64,000 bases of DNA from Corynespora cassiicola (lineage: Eukaryota; Ascomycota; Dothideomycetes; Pleosporales; Corynesporascaceae): positions 3,658,001 through 3,722,000 of the forward strand of contig JAEUWY010000001.1 in NCBI GenBank assembly GCA_022059125.1. Reading direction: 5' to 3'. Below are positions 35,001-46,687 of the stretch, piece by piece (the stretch's first letter is position 1; each line of letters starts with the position of its first letter). Position numbers and translations under genes: made by a program. The notes beneath the pieces were generated by a model. The model saw only the letters and a list, made by a program, of their open reading frames with translations, was not told the origin of the DNA and ran no database searches.

Positions 35001-38000
35001 AGGAGATAGTGGATGACACCGTCGGGATTCTCCACCACAGGAACCTTGAGATCCGAAGTCTTGGTCCTCTCAAGCATAGGCTGTTTGGCCATCTCACTTG
35101 ACTCCTTCGGTCGGTCGCTCTCGGGGATATCCTCTGAGCGCGTGGCCGGATTCTGGGCTTCATATTCGTCGCTGGCTGGGTCCTTCTTCAAAACCAGAGC
35201 TTGAGGGCGCTGGTTAGGATCGAAGCGTGCGAGCTGCAACTTCTCGTTCGTGACTTCCACAAACAAGTCCGGTGCACGAAGAGCCAAGAAATACATGTTG
35301 CGGGTATAGCCAGTCGTGTCGGTCTGCCTACGATCGCGCGACTCGAACATACCCTGGATCTCACTCCTCATTATCTGTCGGATCATGTCATCATCTTCCA
35401 CCATGTGTCGGAGGACGATCATGAATGCACTTCGAAGACCTTCGTTGGTGATGCCGGTAAGCTGCTTTACCATCAAGAAGAGGCGCTGAATATTGCGCTT
35501 TTCCGCAAGTCGCGACGCAATTTTGCGCGTGCGAGTGAGCATGACCAAGACTCGCATGATCGATAACGCCAAGGACTCGTCTTTGCCAATGCGAGGCAGA
35601 ATTTCAATGATGGCGTCAAATAGCTGGTGCTTCTCCTCGATGCTAACGATGGGCTCGGGCAGTTGTTCCTCGGTTACAGGCTCCGATGTGAGCTCGGTTG
35701 GCGGCGTCCACTGGATCTGATGCGGCAGTTGGTCTTCTGCCAACAAGCGCTCTATGATGAGCAACACCTGACCGACCCACGGAGAAGACTCTTCAGCCGG
35801 CGTGTCGGGGAAGATCTTGATGAACTCGAGCAGGGTCGAGAAGCTCTCCTTCAACTCCTCCACTACGGCATCGTAGAACTCTTTGTCTTGGATGGCGAGG
35901 GCGAGAATGTGGGCAGACGCCGCAATCTTCTTACCCTGCGGGCGGAAGTCATCACCATTCTGCAACGAAATCAATGATTGAACGAGGGTAGATCCGACTT
36001 CTGAACGCATGGCCGCCGGGTCCGGAGACTTTGCAACTGCTGCAGAAATCGCCTCTGCCAATTCGAAAGTGACATCGTCATGGGAGTTGAGGATGTCCAG
36101 AGAGCGATCGATGAGGTTCTTCCTAAGTTCCGCACGCTCTTTGTCCAAGTCGTCCAAAGCGACGGGCTCCGCAACGCTGCCCACTGCCATCCGCTTTTGG
36201 TAGGCAAGCCCGTCTTGAGACGCACTTGAGGAATCAGTTGGCTGTTGCTCAGGCTGTGGAGTGTCCAAAGCAGGTGCTCCGGCGTCGTGGGATTCGTCAA
36301 CATCCTCCATTTGAACGGATCGCGTATCGGGTGCCTCAGAACCGTCTCTGTCCGCCGTATCGCCCGTAACAATACTGGCATTATCGGTAGGCTCGGGAAC
36401 GACCACCTCAGCCCTGCTCGGTGAGGATGTCGGCGGACCTCGAGCCGCTAGCTCATATCCAGGGATAGGGTTTCGTGACGAACGGGGGTCCCGGGTCTTG
36501 TTATGACAGTACTCTCGCGCAGCGTTAAAGCTATCGCAGCATCGATAGAGAGCTTCTTCGGCAAGATCCTCAGCATACTTGGCCTCCTTGAGGCGATTCA
36601 AATGGTCGTCGCTGCGCGGCTTCCAGGGCTTGATGATTGGCTTGTTGCGCTTTGGGATCTTATCCACGCTTCGGTAGGCTCCAGCTTCGCCATCGCCATC
36701 CAAAACTGTCTTGAGAATGCTGATGGATATTTTAACAATAGAAGTTGTTGCTTTGTCCATGAGCTCTGAATCCCAGATCTTCCGCACGGGTACGATGACC
36801 GCATGACGCAGTTCTACCAAAAACTGAGCAGCCTGGAAGAAATCCGGTCGATCACGGTCCCGGTCAGGTCGAGATTGCATCGAGGTGGTCTGGCTGGCTT
36901 CCGAAATGACCTTGTTGTTGATGATCTGCAAGTAGAACGCCAGAACGATCTTGATACCACCCAAAGACAGATTCAGCAATCGAGACTCTTCCTTGGATTC
37001 AGCGCCCTGGGTCCGCACTATAGAGACAGCCGATTCGAAGAAAGTGTTGAGAATCTCCCCCAACACCGCCAAACCGCCCAGGTTCCTGAAGGAAACAAGG
37101 ATCAGGGTGAGTGCCTGTGGAGATACGCGGTCAATGTTGCTGTCAACCATGAGCTGAGACAAAGAAGTCAAGATCACAATCCAGTAGGCATATCGGTCCT
37201 CGGCCGACTCAGAAGACTTTGGTCCCTCGAATTGAAGCTGGTCGATGACTGCCTGCGCGAGCTGATCTGAAACAATTATGGCACACTGTTTCTGATAAGA
37301 CTCAAGGCTACGGCGGAACAGCAGGAGTTTTCCTAGGGACTGGAAGAAGGGGGCTATTCCGGTAGGAATCTTGCTAAGGAGGTACCGTAGAGTCCGCGTG
37401 TTTTTGAAACGGGCACTGTTTTGGCTCAGAGCTGGGTTGGCTGGAGCAGTGGCCGAACCGGCTGGTGTCTCTTCGGATGTCCCTTCGGTAGTCTCGGATG
37501 GCTTGTCAGTGTTACCCAGGCGGAGGACATCATCTGCCTCGGAAGCGCCAAAACCAGTGCTCTTTATGCGAGTCTCCTTCTCCCATTCTGCTGGAATAGT
37601 CTTTTGGAGGAGGATTTCCTCCCAGACACAGCTGCGATGAAGTCGGCCAAGACTATCCACAAGGCGCGCATACATATCCGCAAGATTCACTTGACTGGAG
37701 ATGTTGTGCGTAGACCGAGTGTTAAACATCTGACCCTGGAAGGTCAGGGTCAAAGCACTGACAAGAGTATGGACGGACACCAGTGACTTGACGTATTCGG
37801 TGCCATGCGTCAAAGTCTGATTAACCTCAGACGAGTTCTGGAGATCGGCCGAGTCGGCGCTCGTGAATGGGGCGAAGAAGGCTTGCTTGCCAGAATGGCG
37901 CATCAACGGTTCGAGACGGTCCAAAGCTTGCTGGGTTCGCTTCAGGATCGAGGGCACCGTAATGTGGGGCTTCTGTTCGACGAGGACCTGAACGACGCGA

Positions 38001-41000
38001 CCAAACTCTTCAGCAATGGTGCCTGTTTCGTTGAACTTTGTGTCAAGGCAGGGCAGGGTAGCAAAGTCAAGGACCGACTCTACTCCATGCTCTTCGATGT
38101 AAGAAGCGCACATTGCGTGGTTGGAAAAGAAGCCGCCGAGGAATCGGCAGAGGACGCTGATGTATTGGTCTGTCGTAGGACCGTTGACAGTATCTTCGTT
38201 CTCAATGATTTGATCCAAAGCCACTTCTGAGATGCGGGAGTCATCGGCATCCCGCATTTCTACATCGCTCTCACTAGAAAGGTACCTGTGGAGAGGGCCC
38301 TCAGGACCGAGAAGTGCTTGACGGCCACCAGCCACATAAATCTTCCCATCCTTGCCTTCGGTCCACAGCTTCGCGCCTACACCATCCTTCTCTGCCTTGC
38401 TAGAGCACAGCCGCCCAACACGAGTGATAGTCTCGCTCAAGACAGAGAGCACTTGTTCCTTCAGCGGAGGGTGGTGGCGGACGAGCTCATCGAAGGAGTT
38501 GCCGATCAAAGTGGGCATTTCTGGATCGGCATCCAGAGCTTTGATGTGAGCAGGGCTCTCGAACACCTCGAAGAAATGCTTTAGAGCCGAGGAGCTCTGG
38601 AACATCTTCATGCCAGCTTCAGCGAGACAGATGGCTCCAAACGCAGGGGGCAGAGTGCTGATCGCTTCAGCCACTGGCAGGATCCCAGATGCCAATTGGA
38701 AGTTTGGATCACGGGGCGGATAGAGTTGAGCTGGCAAGGGAGCAGGGGAATTATCGTCTTGGGCCTTCTTTTCAGTCTCCGAGGTTGGCTCTGATTTGGC
38801 TAGCGGCTCTCCTGATACCGCTACGAGGAATGCCTCGCTCAAGCCAGCCTCTGCGATGACCTGATAGCTTGTGGGCTCATTATGAATAAAGTTGGTGAGG
38901 ATATTGACCGCCATACTCCAGACAGTCGAGCCGTAGATGCTTGCGTTGGAAAGAACGGACCGGAGGCCACCCAGGAGCTGCGGCGAGTCGATCAGGTTCC
39001 GCATCAGGCGGTCAAAGTTGCCTCCAGTATGTGACATCATGTGGTTCATGAACTTGAAGAGCCAACGAAGTGTCTGCTGGTGATAGAAGGGGATTTGGTA
39101 ATCGGTAAGCTGCGTCTTATATTCCTTAGGCATACCCTTGCCTTCCTCAGCAAGCTTCTTGGACGTTTCGACCTCGTAGGCGAGAAGATCTGCTATAATG
39201 TCCAGGCCCTTTGCACTGACAAGTGCGGGGAACGCGTCGCGCAAGTTATACACAAACGTGTCAAGGAAGCTGAGTATCTTCGGGTGGTTGCGCTCGGCCT
39301 TGTCGGTGCGAAGCTTGAGGACTTCTACAAGGATTTCGAGCAAACCCGCAGATACCATTCCTTCGCCAGTGCGTGCCTGGGAAGTAGGCAGCGTGTTCAA
39401 CAGAGAGAAAAGAGACTCGCGCCAGTCATCCTCTTCCGATCCGTTTGTCGACTCAGTGCCAAGCTCTGAGACAAGTTTCCTCACCACGTAGAAGAGAACA
39501 CCATGGTTGACGTTCACGCTGAGCGCAGCACATACATCGGCTGCTTTTGACTTGTGCTTTGCGAGAGCTTCCAGGGCGTTGATAGCGTACGTCTGGAGTT
39601 CCATGGAAACACCCGTCTCGCCGTTGCCGGGTGGGTGCACCAGCTCAGACAGCTGATAAGCTAATTGAAGTCGGCGGGGCTCATCGTTGTCCTGCTGCCC
39701 TAGCTTTACGTAGAACTCCTTCTCTCCGTGCACATAGCCCAGATTGGCAATGGCAAGAGTTCGTATGGCGACGGCATCTTCACGACCAGCATTTCCTGCG
39801 TTGAGGACAAGAGCCGTGCGCAGCTTGTGGAGTAGCTCATAGTGCACATTCTCTGGGAGCTCTGCAATACCCCGCTTCAACAGCTCGTGAATGTTCTGTT
39901 TCGACACGGTATCCGCGGACAGCTCGTAAGTCTTGGGCCCAGACGGACGGTTGCCTTCGGAGTCGCCGGGCGTGAAGACTGGAGTAAAGGGCGACTCTGC
40001 CGTCGCACTCGACTGTTGCTGCCGCGGCGTCTGGTTCGGTCGAACATTGCTGGTTCGGCGAGCAGGGGTTGGCGTGGTCGGAGCTTCGGCTGGGGCCGGC
40101 TTGGTGCTACCTTCTTTTGACGTTCCGGATGGCTCATAGTACGAGATCAGCACGCCGCCATACTCGCTCTTCAAGGCCGATGCTGGAAGCTGGAAGAGGC
40201 CGACCAAATCTGCAGAATTGACTCGGTCGGACTCTGGCCGGCGATCACCGAATGCCTTGTCTTTGCCTTTGCCAGAGGGAGTGCCAAACAGCGGTGCAGC
40301 AGCTGCGGGGCCCTTGGCAAACGGGGAGGCCAGCTTCAAGACTTTGTCAAGATTGATGTTGTAGTGGCTAGCGAGCAGAGTGGGGTGCAAGGTGGCGGGC
40401 GCAAGACGCATTCGGGCAGCATGGTAGCGCTGTGCGAGGCGCAGGCTCAGGCGCAGAGTGACCTTTAGCAACGAGATGGACGTGGTATTGAGGAGCTTGT
40501 CGAGGTGGCCGCTGCTAGAATACAGGCTCCGATTGCCACAGTTCTCTAACAACAGGCGAGTAAAACTCAGGATCTGCTCAATAAGCTCCCTATCGCCCTC
40601 GGGAGATATGTGTAGCTTGTCCAAGACTGCGTCAGTCGTAGCCTGCTCTGAGGCCGTGCTGCCCTCCTCTGCATCGCCCTTGAGCAACAGCCGACGCTGG
40701 AAAGGCTGTGTCTGCGGCCCGTCTACCAAGCCATATTCCTGATTAAAAAGTTCTAGTATGCGATCGAACCGATTCAACACGGGTATCCAGTGGTATGTGT
40801 CTCCGCGGGGAAACGGCCACTGCTTGGGGAACGCGGCGAGGTGGGCGGGGATCTGGTAAAGCGGAATCGAAGCGGTTGCTTGCACAAACTCCTTGATCAT
40901 GGGCGACTGCGGCGGCTAGTTAGTGGCCTAACCAGGCAGAAGCATGTGAGCGGGGTATAGCTTACCAGAGTCGACTCATGTCTCGACGTAGCCTGCTTCT

Positions 41001-41010
41001 TGATCTTCAT
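29012..41010 (-). CDS. TOM1: giant HECT-type E3 ubiquitin ligase (HUWE1/TOM1 type)
   Basis: Minus-strand gene of 3957 residues. Exon 1 40966-41010 encodes MKIKKQATSRHESTL; intron 40907-40965; exon 2 33457-40906 starts SPMIKEFV; intron 33391-33456 falls inside the acidic tract (QEDE/DDDDEEE); exon 3 29012-33390. Domains in order: N-terminal DUF908/DUF913 armadillo-like blocks (IPLYQIPAHLAAFPKQWPFPRGDTYHWIPVLNRFD onward), an Asp/Glu tract about 2330-2520, ubiquitin-binding (UBM/DUF4414) repeats about 2840-3010 (LEYLEALPEELREEVL, EFLNALPADIREEIL, FLASLDPGLRQAVL), an Arg/Glu coiled coil before them, and HECT from about 3600 (FHGEEGVDAGGVTREWF, DLDYYKSLQWML). The catalytic Cys is about 3924 in SHTCFNQLDLPEY, and the end is EYFGFA. 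It ubiquitylates unassembled ribosomal proteins, histones and others. Larger than yeast Tom1 (about 3270). Confidence 0.96.
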
Positions 41011-42086
41011 GGCGGCGCCGGTCGCTCGGCAGGCGAGCGGCCTTCAGGTGCAACCTCTTCGACTGATGCGATCAGTAGCCCCGGACCGCAGCCACGGCTG
41101 CACGGGCAATTGGCGATGGGTCCGGGACGGCAAAAGCTTTCCGGCGGGCGGCTCGAGCTGCCTGAGCGGGCTGCGGAAAGTGTGGAGGGTGGCGTGAAGA
41201 AATCGCGGTCAGCGTCGGCAGGGAGGCCCAAAAGCCAAGATCAATAACGGTCGTCGCGCGTTCTGTGGTGGGTGAGGTGTGCGTGCTGGGGTGAGGGTGA
41301 GGGTGGGCGGATGATGCAAGCAGAAGGGCTTGAGCAGAGGCGTGGGAAGCGGAGCAAGCTCGTAAGAAACCACGGTGCAGGCGTGGATCTCACTGTGCTA
41401 GCGGGAGGTCCTTGGCTGGGGGTTTGTGTGCCAGAGACGCAGGTCGGGAGCCTCTTCGTTTGCGGTGGGCGCGGGGAGGAGGAGGAGGAGTTGTCGGTGG
41501 ATGGAGCTTTAGGTAGACCCGCGTAGTACTTTCGAAATGATGTCGCGCCGGGCGCACGGACCAGCGATTAAGTAACCAACGGGAGAGCGGGCCCTCGATG
41601 GGTGACAGCAGAGGAGTGAAGACGGCCGTTCAACGCCTTTTCACCCGTCTGCGCCCATCTGATGGGAGCAATGCCGTAGCCACGCCTTCAACAGCTCTGC
41701 TGGGGCGTTATCGTGCCTCGTTCGCTGCCCCTCGGCTAGGCATCTACACGGGCGCGTCACGGCCACCATCAAGTATTCACGGCAAAAGTAGAACAAAACA
41801 CGCCGATGGAAGCGGTCGTCGCTCATTTCCCATTTACTTCATGAATGACAACAAATCCCCTCCGAGGAAGAGGGCCGTGGCAGTAGCCAGACGAAATCCT
41901 CCCACATATAACCATTTCCATACATGACAAGTACAGGGCCGGGCCGTTTGGGACGCCCACCAGGCCACGCTCGACACTCGGCGGATGGTTCCCCACGGCG
42001 CATGCAGGCAACAGTCGGATGGCTGAAGAGATTGTCGGTCGGCAAGGCTGAGGGGGCCAGAACTCGAAATATTCCGGTGAGGCGCC
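41011..42086. other. TOM1 promoter region
   Basis: 1.08 kb between the TOM1 start and the 3' end of BLS1, both on the minus strand. Several GGCG-rich and GTGAGGGTGAGGGTG-like stretches (about 41290-41305). No gene supported. Confidence 0.5.
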
Positions 42087-42458
42087 TCACAGGCCCCAAC
42101 CATTCGTGCCGCTGGCCGACTCGGGCGCATCCTTTCCCTCGACCAATCGCAATGTTTCTTCGAGTACAAGCAGGTCGCGCTCAATCATCTCGGCCCAGTT
42201 CTGAATGTCGCCGATTTCATTCAGCTTCTTGGTGCTGTTGTCGGCCATCTTCTGCCACTGCGCGCTCTGCTTGGCCAGGGCCGCCGTCTGCTTCTCCAGC
42301 TCCTTTTCTTGCTTGGAGATGGCTTCTGCGTTGGCATGGAGATCTGCTGCTCGTGTCCGCATTTCATTGTCCACCGAGCTGCCCACCGACGCGAGCGAGG
42401 CGGCTACTGCGGCACGAGCCTCTGCAGTTCGACGGGCAGAGTCCGAGTCTGTAGACAT
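42087..42458 (-). CDS. BLS1: BLOC-1 complex subunit 1
   Basis: Intronless 123-residue protein of the BLOC1S1/GCN5L1 family (GCN5-like 1). It is a subunit of BLOC-1, which acts in endosomal maturation and Rab5-GAP recruitment in fungi. After a short Ala/Ser-rich start it has one long heptad-patterned helix (ADLHANAEAISKQEKELEKQTAALAKQSAQWQKM) followed by the family hallmark LNEIGDIQNWAEMIERDL, which parallels the animal LKEIGDVENWARSIE. ATG 42458 is the only suitable start and leaves the expected length of 120-150 residues. Same strand as TOM1 but more than 1 kb away, so transcribed independently. Confidence 0.88.
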   Translation of the reverse strand: MSTDSDSARRTAEARAAVAASLASVGSSVDNEMRTRAADLHANAEAISKQEKELEKQTAALAKQSAQWQKMADNSTKKLNEIGDIQNWAEMIERDLLVLEETLRLVEGKDAPESASGTNGWGL

Positions 42459-44136
42459 GGCGTGACGTGTCTGTCGTGTGCGGTCAAAGGCTCTGCGTGC
42501 GCGGTCCCAGTCTTTGCGCCGTGGAAGTAGTGAGCAAGCAGTGCTTTTCGGCGTCAGTCACGGAAGCCCCACGAAGGAGCCGCCACTTTTAAGTATGCCA
42601 TGCAGGCCCCATGCAAGGCCGGTCTCTTTCATATGGCTCCAGATAGAGCTTAGCTTTTTGCCTCATCCGCCGTCGTTGAAGATGGCGCGTTAACCCGGGC
42701 TGGGTGCATAATGGTGGGCAGGTGGTTCCTCTGACTGGCCACTGGCGACGGCGGGCCATGAGACAGCGAGACATGTCATGGCTACAGATGGCATCCGTAT
42801 CCTGCAGCACCCGGGATCCTAGACACGTGTCCAAGGAAGTCTGGCCATCCCGGACGGTATGACAAAGGAGAGAGCGTGTTGTTTTCGCAGCAGAGCTGAA
42901 TGGCGGGGTACGACTCGCGAGAGAGGGAAGCAAGGAGACAGGACCAGGAGAACACCCATTTCCGGGGTTTCATTCAGAATCATACAAGTACCAGGCCTAC
43001 CTTTTAGGTATCGACGTATGTCAGCTACCTTTCGGCGCTCCTGGATCACATGGAGAGCCCTGACCCCGCAAAGTATGGTTGCGCCTAATCCTACAGCTGT
43101 TGAGTCGCAACGAAATCCCCGGGGAAAAGGCGTGAGCACATGGTTCACGGCGAGATGTAGGCATCAAGTCTGAAGTAAGCAGCAAAAAAGGCGCTGTCTT
43201 GCGTTTCTGCTTCTCGACGGAGTGATTTGCAGGATGCAAGGTTGAACCCTTCCGAGGTCCCTCCCATGATCAGGCGGGACTTTTATCGATAGCACGGACC
43301 ACCTGGGCTCAACACCCACCAACCCCAGGCAATGTCAAGCTCATCAACCTCGACTACACCATCTCGTCAAGCCACATGCCATGATTGCCTATTTTCCTAA
43401 TCGTCAAGCCGACGCTCTCTCGGTCCCGCCAACGCTTGACGAGGCTTGCGTATGTACAAGACGGGCGGCTGGCATTGGCTCTCTCCCCTTCGGTCGTTTA
43501 CACGCGCCGATCCTAGCGGAAATATATTAGGTCTATGGGGTTACCTCGCCGGAGGAATTTAGACGATCCCCAGATTTGACCTTTCCCCTCCTGGCACGGA
43601 GGACGCTCTCCTGAAGTTCGAAGGCAGTCCCCAATATCAGACGGGAGTAGACGCTCGAATACCGCAAGCCTCTTTTGTGGCGGGGAATGCAGTTTGCAAA
43701 GTGTCCAGTATTCTGGACGACGATGATTGAGCTACATTTTGAGCTTTCCTTCATGATCGAAATCCGTGTGCAGGATGCATGTTCATACCGAAGCCATGGC
43801 GGGCCTGGCCTAGACGCAGGTACACTCCAGGGACTGGCTACTGGCGCAAATTTGCTTCGCGGAACCTCAGAACCGGGATTCTCCAGCTTGCTCATGCGCG
43901 GATCTGCTCTCCACATTTTCCTGCCGCCTGGAACCATTCACAGGCTTGGCCTATTTCGCGCTCTAACTCTATTGCTCTGCTTGCCCTCTAGCTCGCCGGG
44001 CTTCATTTCGCCGCGGAAAGGGTGAATCCGTGTCTCTTTGGGACTGTATAGCAGAATGTAGGTGAAGCCAACAGTATAAAATGCAGTGGTGCCTGTGGAA
44101 TCCATTCAATCCAAGTTCAGACCGACTCTTTTCACA
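42459..44136. other. divergent BLS1/mannanase intergenic region
   Basis: 1.7 kb between divergent genes. No coding sequence supported. The right-hand part is the mannanase promoter, ending in a TATA box at 44075-44081. Confidence 0.5.
44075..44081 (+). promoter_or_regulatory. TATA box of the mannanase gene
   Basis: TATAAAA 56 bp before the start codon, in a leader ending TTCACAATG. Confidence 0.6.
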
Positions 44137-45309
44137 ATGAAGAAGGCCATTACTGCACTCATTGCCTTGGTCGCTGCCGCAGCAGCTCTTCCAGCCGTAG
44201 AGAATGTGGCACCACGAGCATCCATTTCCAAGGTAGACGGACTCAAGTTCAACATTGACGGTGTTACCAAGTGTAAGTCTGCATTAGCAATCATTCGAGC
44301 ATCCAAGAGTCTAATCTTGGTAGACTACGCTGGAACAAACAGCTACTGGATTCCCTTCCTCACCAACGACAACGATGTCGATGTCATCATGGGACACCTC
44401 AAGACGTCTGGGCAAAAGATTCTGCGGGTTTGGGGGTTCAACGATGCCAAGTCCAACCCCGGCTCAGGCACCGTCTACTTCCAGCTCTTCTCGGGCTCGT
44501 CTGCGACCATCAACACGGGAGCCAATGGTCTCCAGCGTCTGGATGCGGTTGTCAAGGCGGCTGAGAAGCATGGCATCAAGCTCATCATCAACTTTGTCAA
44601 CAACTGGACCGACTACGGCGGCATGGCAGCCTACTTTTCTGCGTGCGGCGTCAGCTCCAATGCGCAATGGTACACGGCCTCTCGATGCCAGACGCTCTAC
44701 CAGACGTACATCAAGGCGGTCATCTCCAGGTACAGGAACTCCAACGCGGTGTTTGCATGGGAGCTTGCCAACGAGCCTCGCTGCAACGGGTGTCAGACGT
44801 CGGTCCTCACCAGCTGGATCCGGCAGACGTCAAACTACATCCGGTCCTTGGACTCTGACCACATGATCACGGTGGGCGACGAGGGCTTTGGGCTTGCGGG
44901 TGACGGATCCTACCCCTACCAATTCACCGAAGGCATCGACTGGGCTGCCAACCTGGCGCTACCCAACATCTCGTTCGGCACCTTCCACTTGTACCCGGGC
45001 TCGTGGGGGGTGTCCAACTCGTGGGGCAACGGCTGGATCACGGCGCATGCGAAGATTTGCCAGCAGCTGAACAAGCCGTGCCTGTTCGAAGAGTACGGGG
45101 TCACGAATGCGGCAGACCATTGTCCGGTGGAGAGCCAGTGGCAGAAGACGAGTTTGGGAGCGACGGGCATGGCTGGCGACCTGTTCTGGCAGCTGGGCGA
45201 TACAATCCCCAGCACGGGGCAGCAAACGCACAACGACGGACACACAATCTACTACGGCAGCGCTGATTGGAAGTGCCTCGTCGACGACCACATCAAGAGG
45301 ATCGGGTGA
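44137..45309 (+). CDS. secreted endo-1,4-beta-mannanase, GH5 (subfamily 7 type)
   Basis: Hydrolyses internal beta-1,4-mannosidic bonds of mannan in plant cell walls. Exon 1 44137-44272, GT-AG intron 44273-44323, exon 2 44324-45309; 373 residues. Without splicing the frame also stays open (17 extra codons), but splicing gives the family sequence [23 protein letters not shown]. Signal peptide [20 protein letters not shown]. Further landmarks: [24 protein letters not shown], acid/base Glu about 196 in [17 protein letters not shown], and nucleophile Glu about 302 in LFEEYG (assigned by analogy with fungal Man5 enzymes), DLFWQLGD. There is no carbohydrate-binding module; the protein ends soon after the catalytic domain. 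Likely under carbon-source control, as is usual for this class. Confidence 0.93.
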   Translation: MKKAITALIALVAAAAALPAVENVAPRASISKVDGLKFNIDGVTKCKSALAIIRASKSLILVDYAGTNSYWIPFLTNDNDVDVIMGHLKTSGQKILRVWGFNDAKSNPGSGTVYFQLFSGSSATINTGANGLQRLDAVVKAAEKHGIKLIINFVNNWTDYGGMAAYFSACGVSSNAQWYTASRCQTLYQTYIKAVISRYRNSNAVFAWELANEPRCNGCQTSVLTSWIRQTSNYIRSLDSDHMITVGDEGFGLAGDGSYPYQFTEGIDWAANLALPNISFGTFHLYPGSWGVSNSWGNGWITAHAKICQQLNKPCLFEEYGVTNAADHCPVESQWQKTSLGATGMAGDLFWQLGDTIPSTGQQTHNDGHTIYYGSADWKCLVDDHIKRIG

Positions 45310-46687
45310 GGACTGCAGGGGGGGGGTGGGGATTTGGCGGGCAGTTGGTACCGAAGGTCAAGCTTCCAGGAGGGCAGCAGGTATGGGTCTCTTGTACACT
45401 GCCCCGCCACGCCAAGGAGGGCAGGGCCAGGGTGGTCGTAGCCGGGACGCGCCATGGAAGGGCGAAGTCCATAAATAAATCCAATGGCCCAAGGTCTTGT
45501 ATAAGTAACGGCCTAGTCGCTCGTGTCTGCGCCGGTTCTCACGAGTCGGTGGCTTTTTCGTTGCTCGCTCACCGTCCACGTAAGGGCATGACGGGCGGAC
45601 CGCCGGGCGAAGAGGAGGCGATAATTTCTGGGCGCATGGCTCTCGTTACCGTTACCACGACCCCCCTCCCCTTCTCTCCCATCACGCAGGCCAATATTGC
45701 TGCGCAGCAGCTGCTGCACGGCCGGGCACACGGTTACATCGGTCTGGTCCAACCGCTAACCGCCGCCTCTCAGCCCTTGCCGTGGGCTATAGTCGCGGCG
45801 CGCGATGTATAGAGAGACATGCCAACGGGCCCGGCACAGCAGCTTCTCACATGAGGCTCTTGGGGCGGGCCGCAGGCTGACGGAACGCAGACAAAAGAGG
45901 GCAACGCAAGACGACGCAGCAGCAGCAGCAGCCGCGCGTGTGGATCAGGCGTGCAGCCAAGGAGCCGCTCTTATATCAGTCAGGTAGCATGGGGCAAGGC
46001 GCCGTCGAGACGGGGGGGGGGGTCCAGTGGACGGCCGTAGCGAGGGTAGGGTTGTGCGTGTGCGGCACGGGTTTGGGGGCCGTTTGCGCCACGGCGGCGG
46101 GCGGTCCACGGCAGCACGCGCCCAGAGCTGGAGCTAGAGCCAGAGCTGGCCAGCTGCATCCTCTCAGCTCGAGCTCGAGCGGCCGTGGAGTCGAGGGGCT
46201 GGAACTGGAGCCGGCCGTGGCCAGGCTTGGGGTCTGAGCCTGAGCCTGAGAGCCTTACTGCGCCTACTGCGGCCAGCGATTCCACCTCCACTAGCACCGT
46301 CACTCGGTCGGTGAATGTGCCAGCAAGAAGCCCCTCTACTATTCTTCTAGCCACCCAGCCCGCTGCTCTGCTTCCCTCCCAGCGCCCGTCCGCTTGCTAG
46401 TCCCACCGTAACTCCATCTCCCTACCCTGCCTGGCCCCTCGCCTTACCCTTACCACCCTCGTCGCCCCCGCGCCCGCTGCCACTGCTGCTGCTACCGCCG
46501 TCGCACCACGAGCGCCCGTTCCACATAGCAGAAAAATAAGAAAAGGAAGAGTTGCACACGAGGCACCAGTCGCCTTTTCGGCTTACCCAGAGACGCAGTC
46601 CTCTGGTGTGCTGCGATACGGCAACAGAGCACGACGGCTGAAACTTACTCCACCGCAACGAGGGGCCTCCCGCAGCCCTATGGGCAA
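45310..46687. other. intergenic mannanase-membrane protein
   Basis: 1.4 kb. First part is the mannanase 3' region; the rest is a GC-rich promoter and leader with GGAGCTAGAGCC-like imperfect repeats (about 46120-46260) and a run of ten G at about 46013. No gene supported. Confidence 0.5.
45474..45479 (+). terminator. possible poly(A) signal of the mannanase gene
   Basis: AATAAA about 165 bp after the stop codon; candidate only. Confidence 0.3.

Noticed and set aside
44273..44323. Unspliced mannanase reading ([18 protein letters not shown] insert)
   Set aside because: It has perfect GTAAGT and TAG borders, and removing it restores the conserved [12 protein letters not shown] block.
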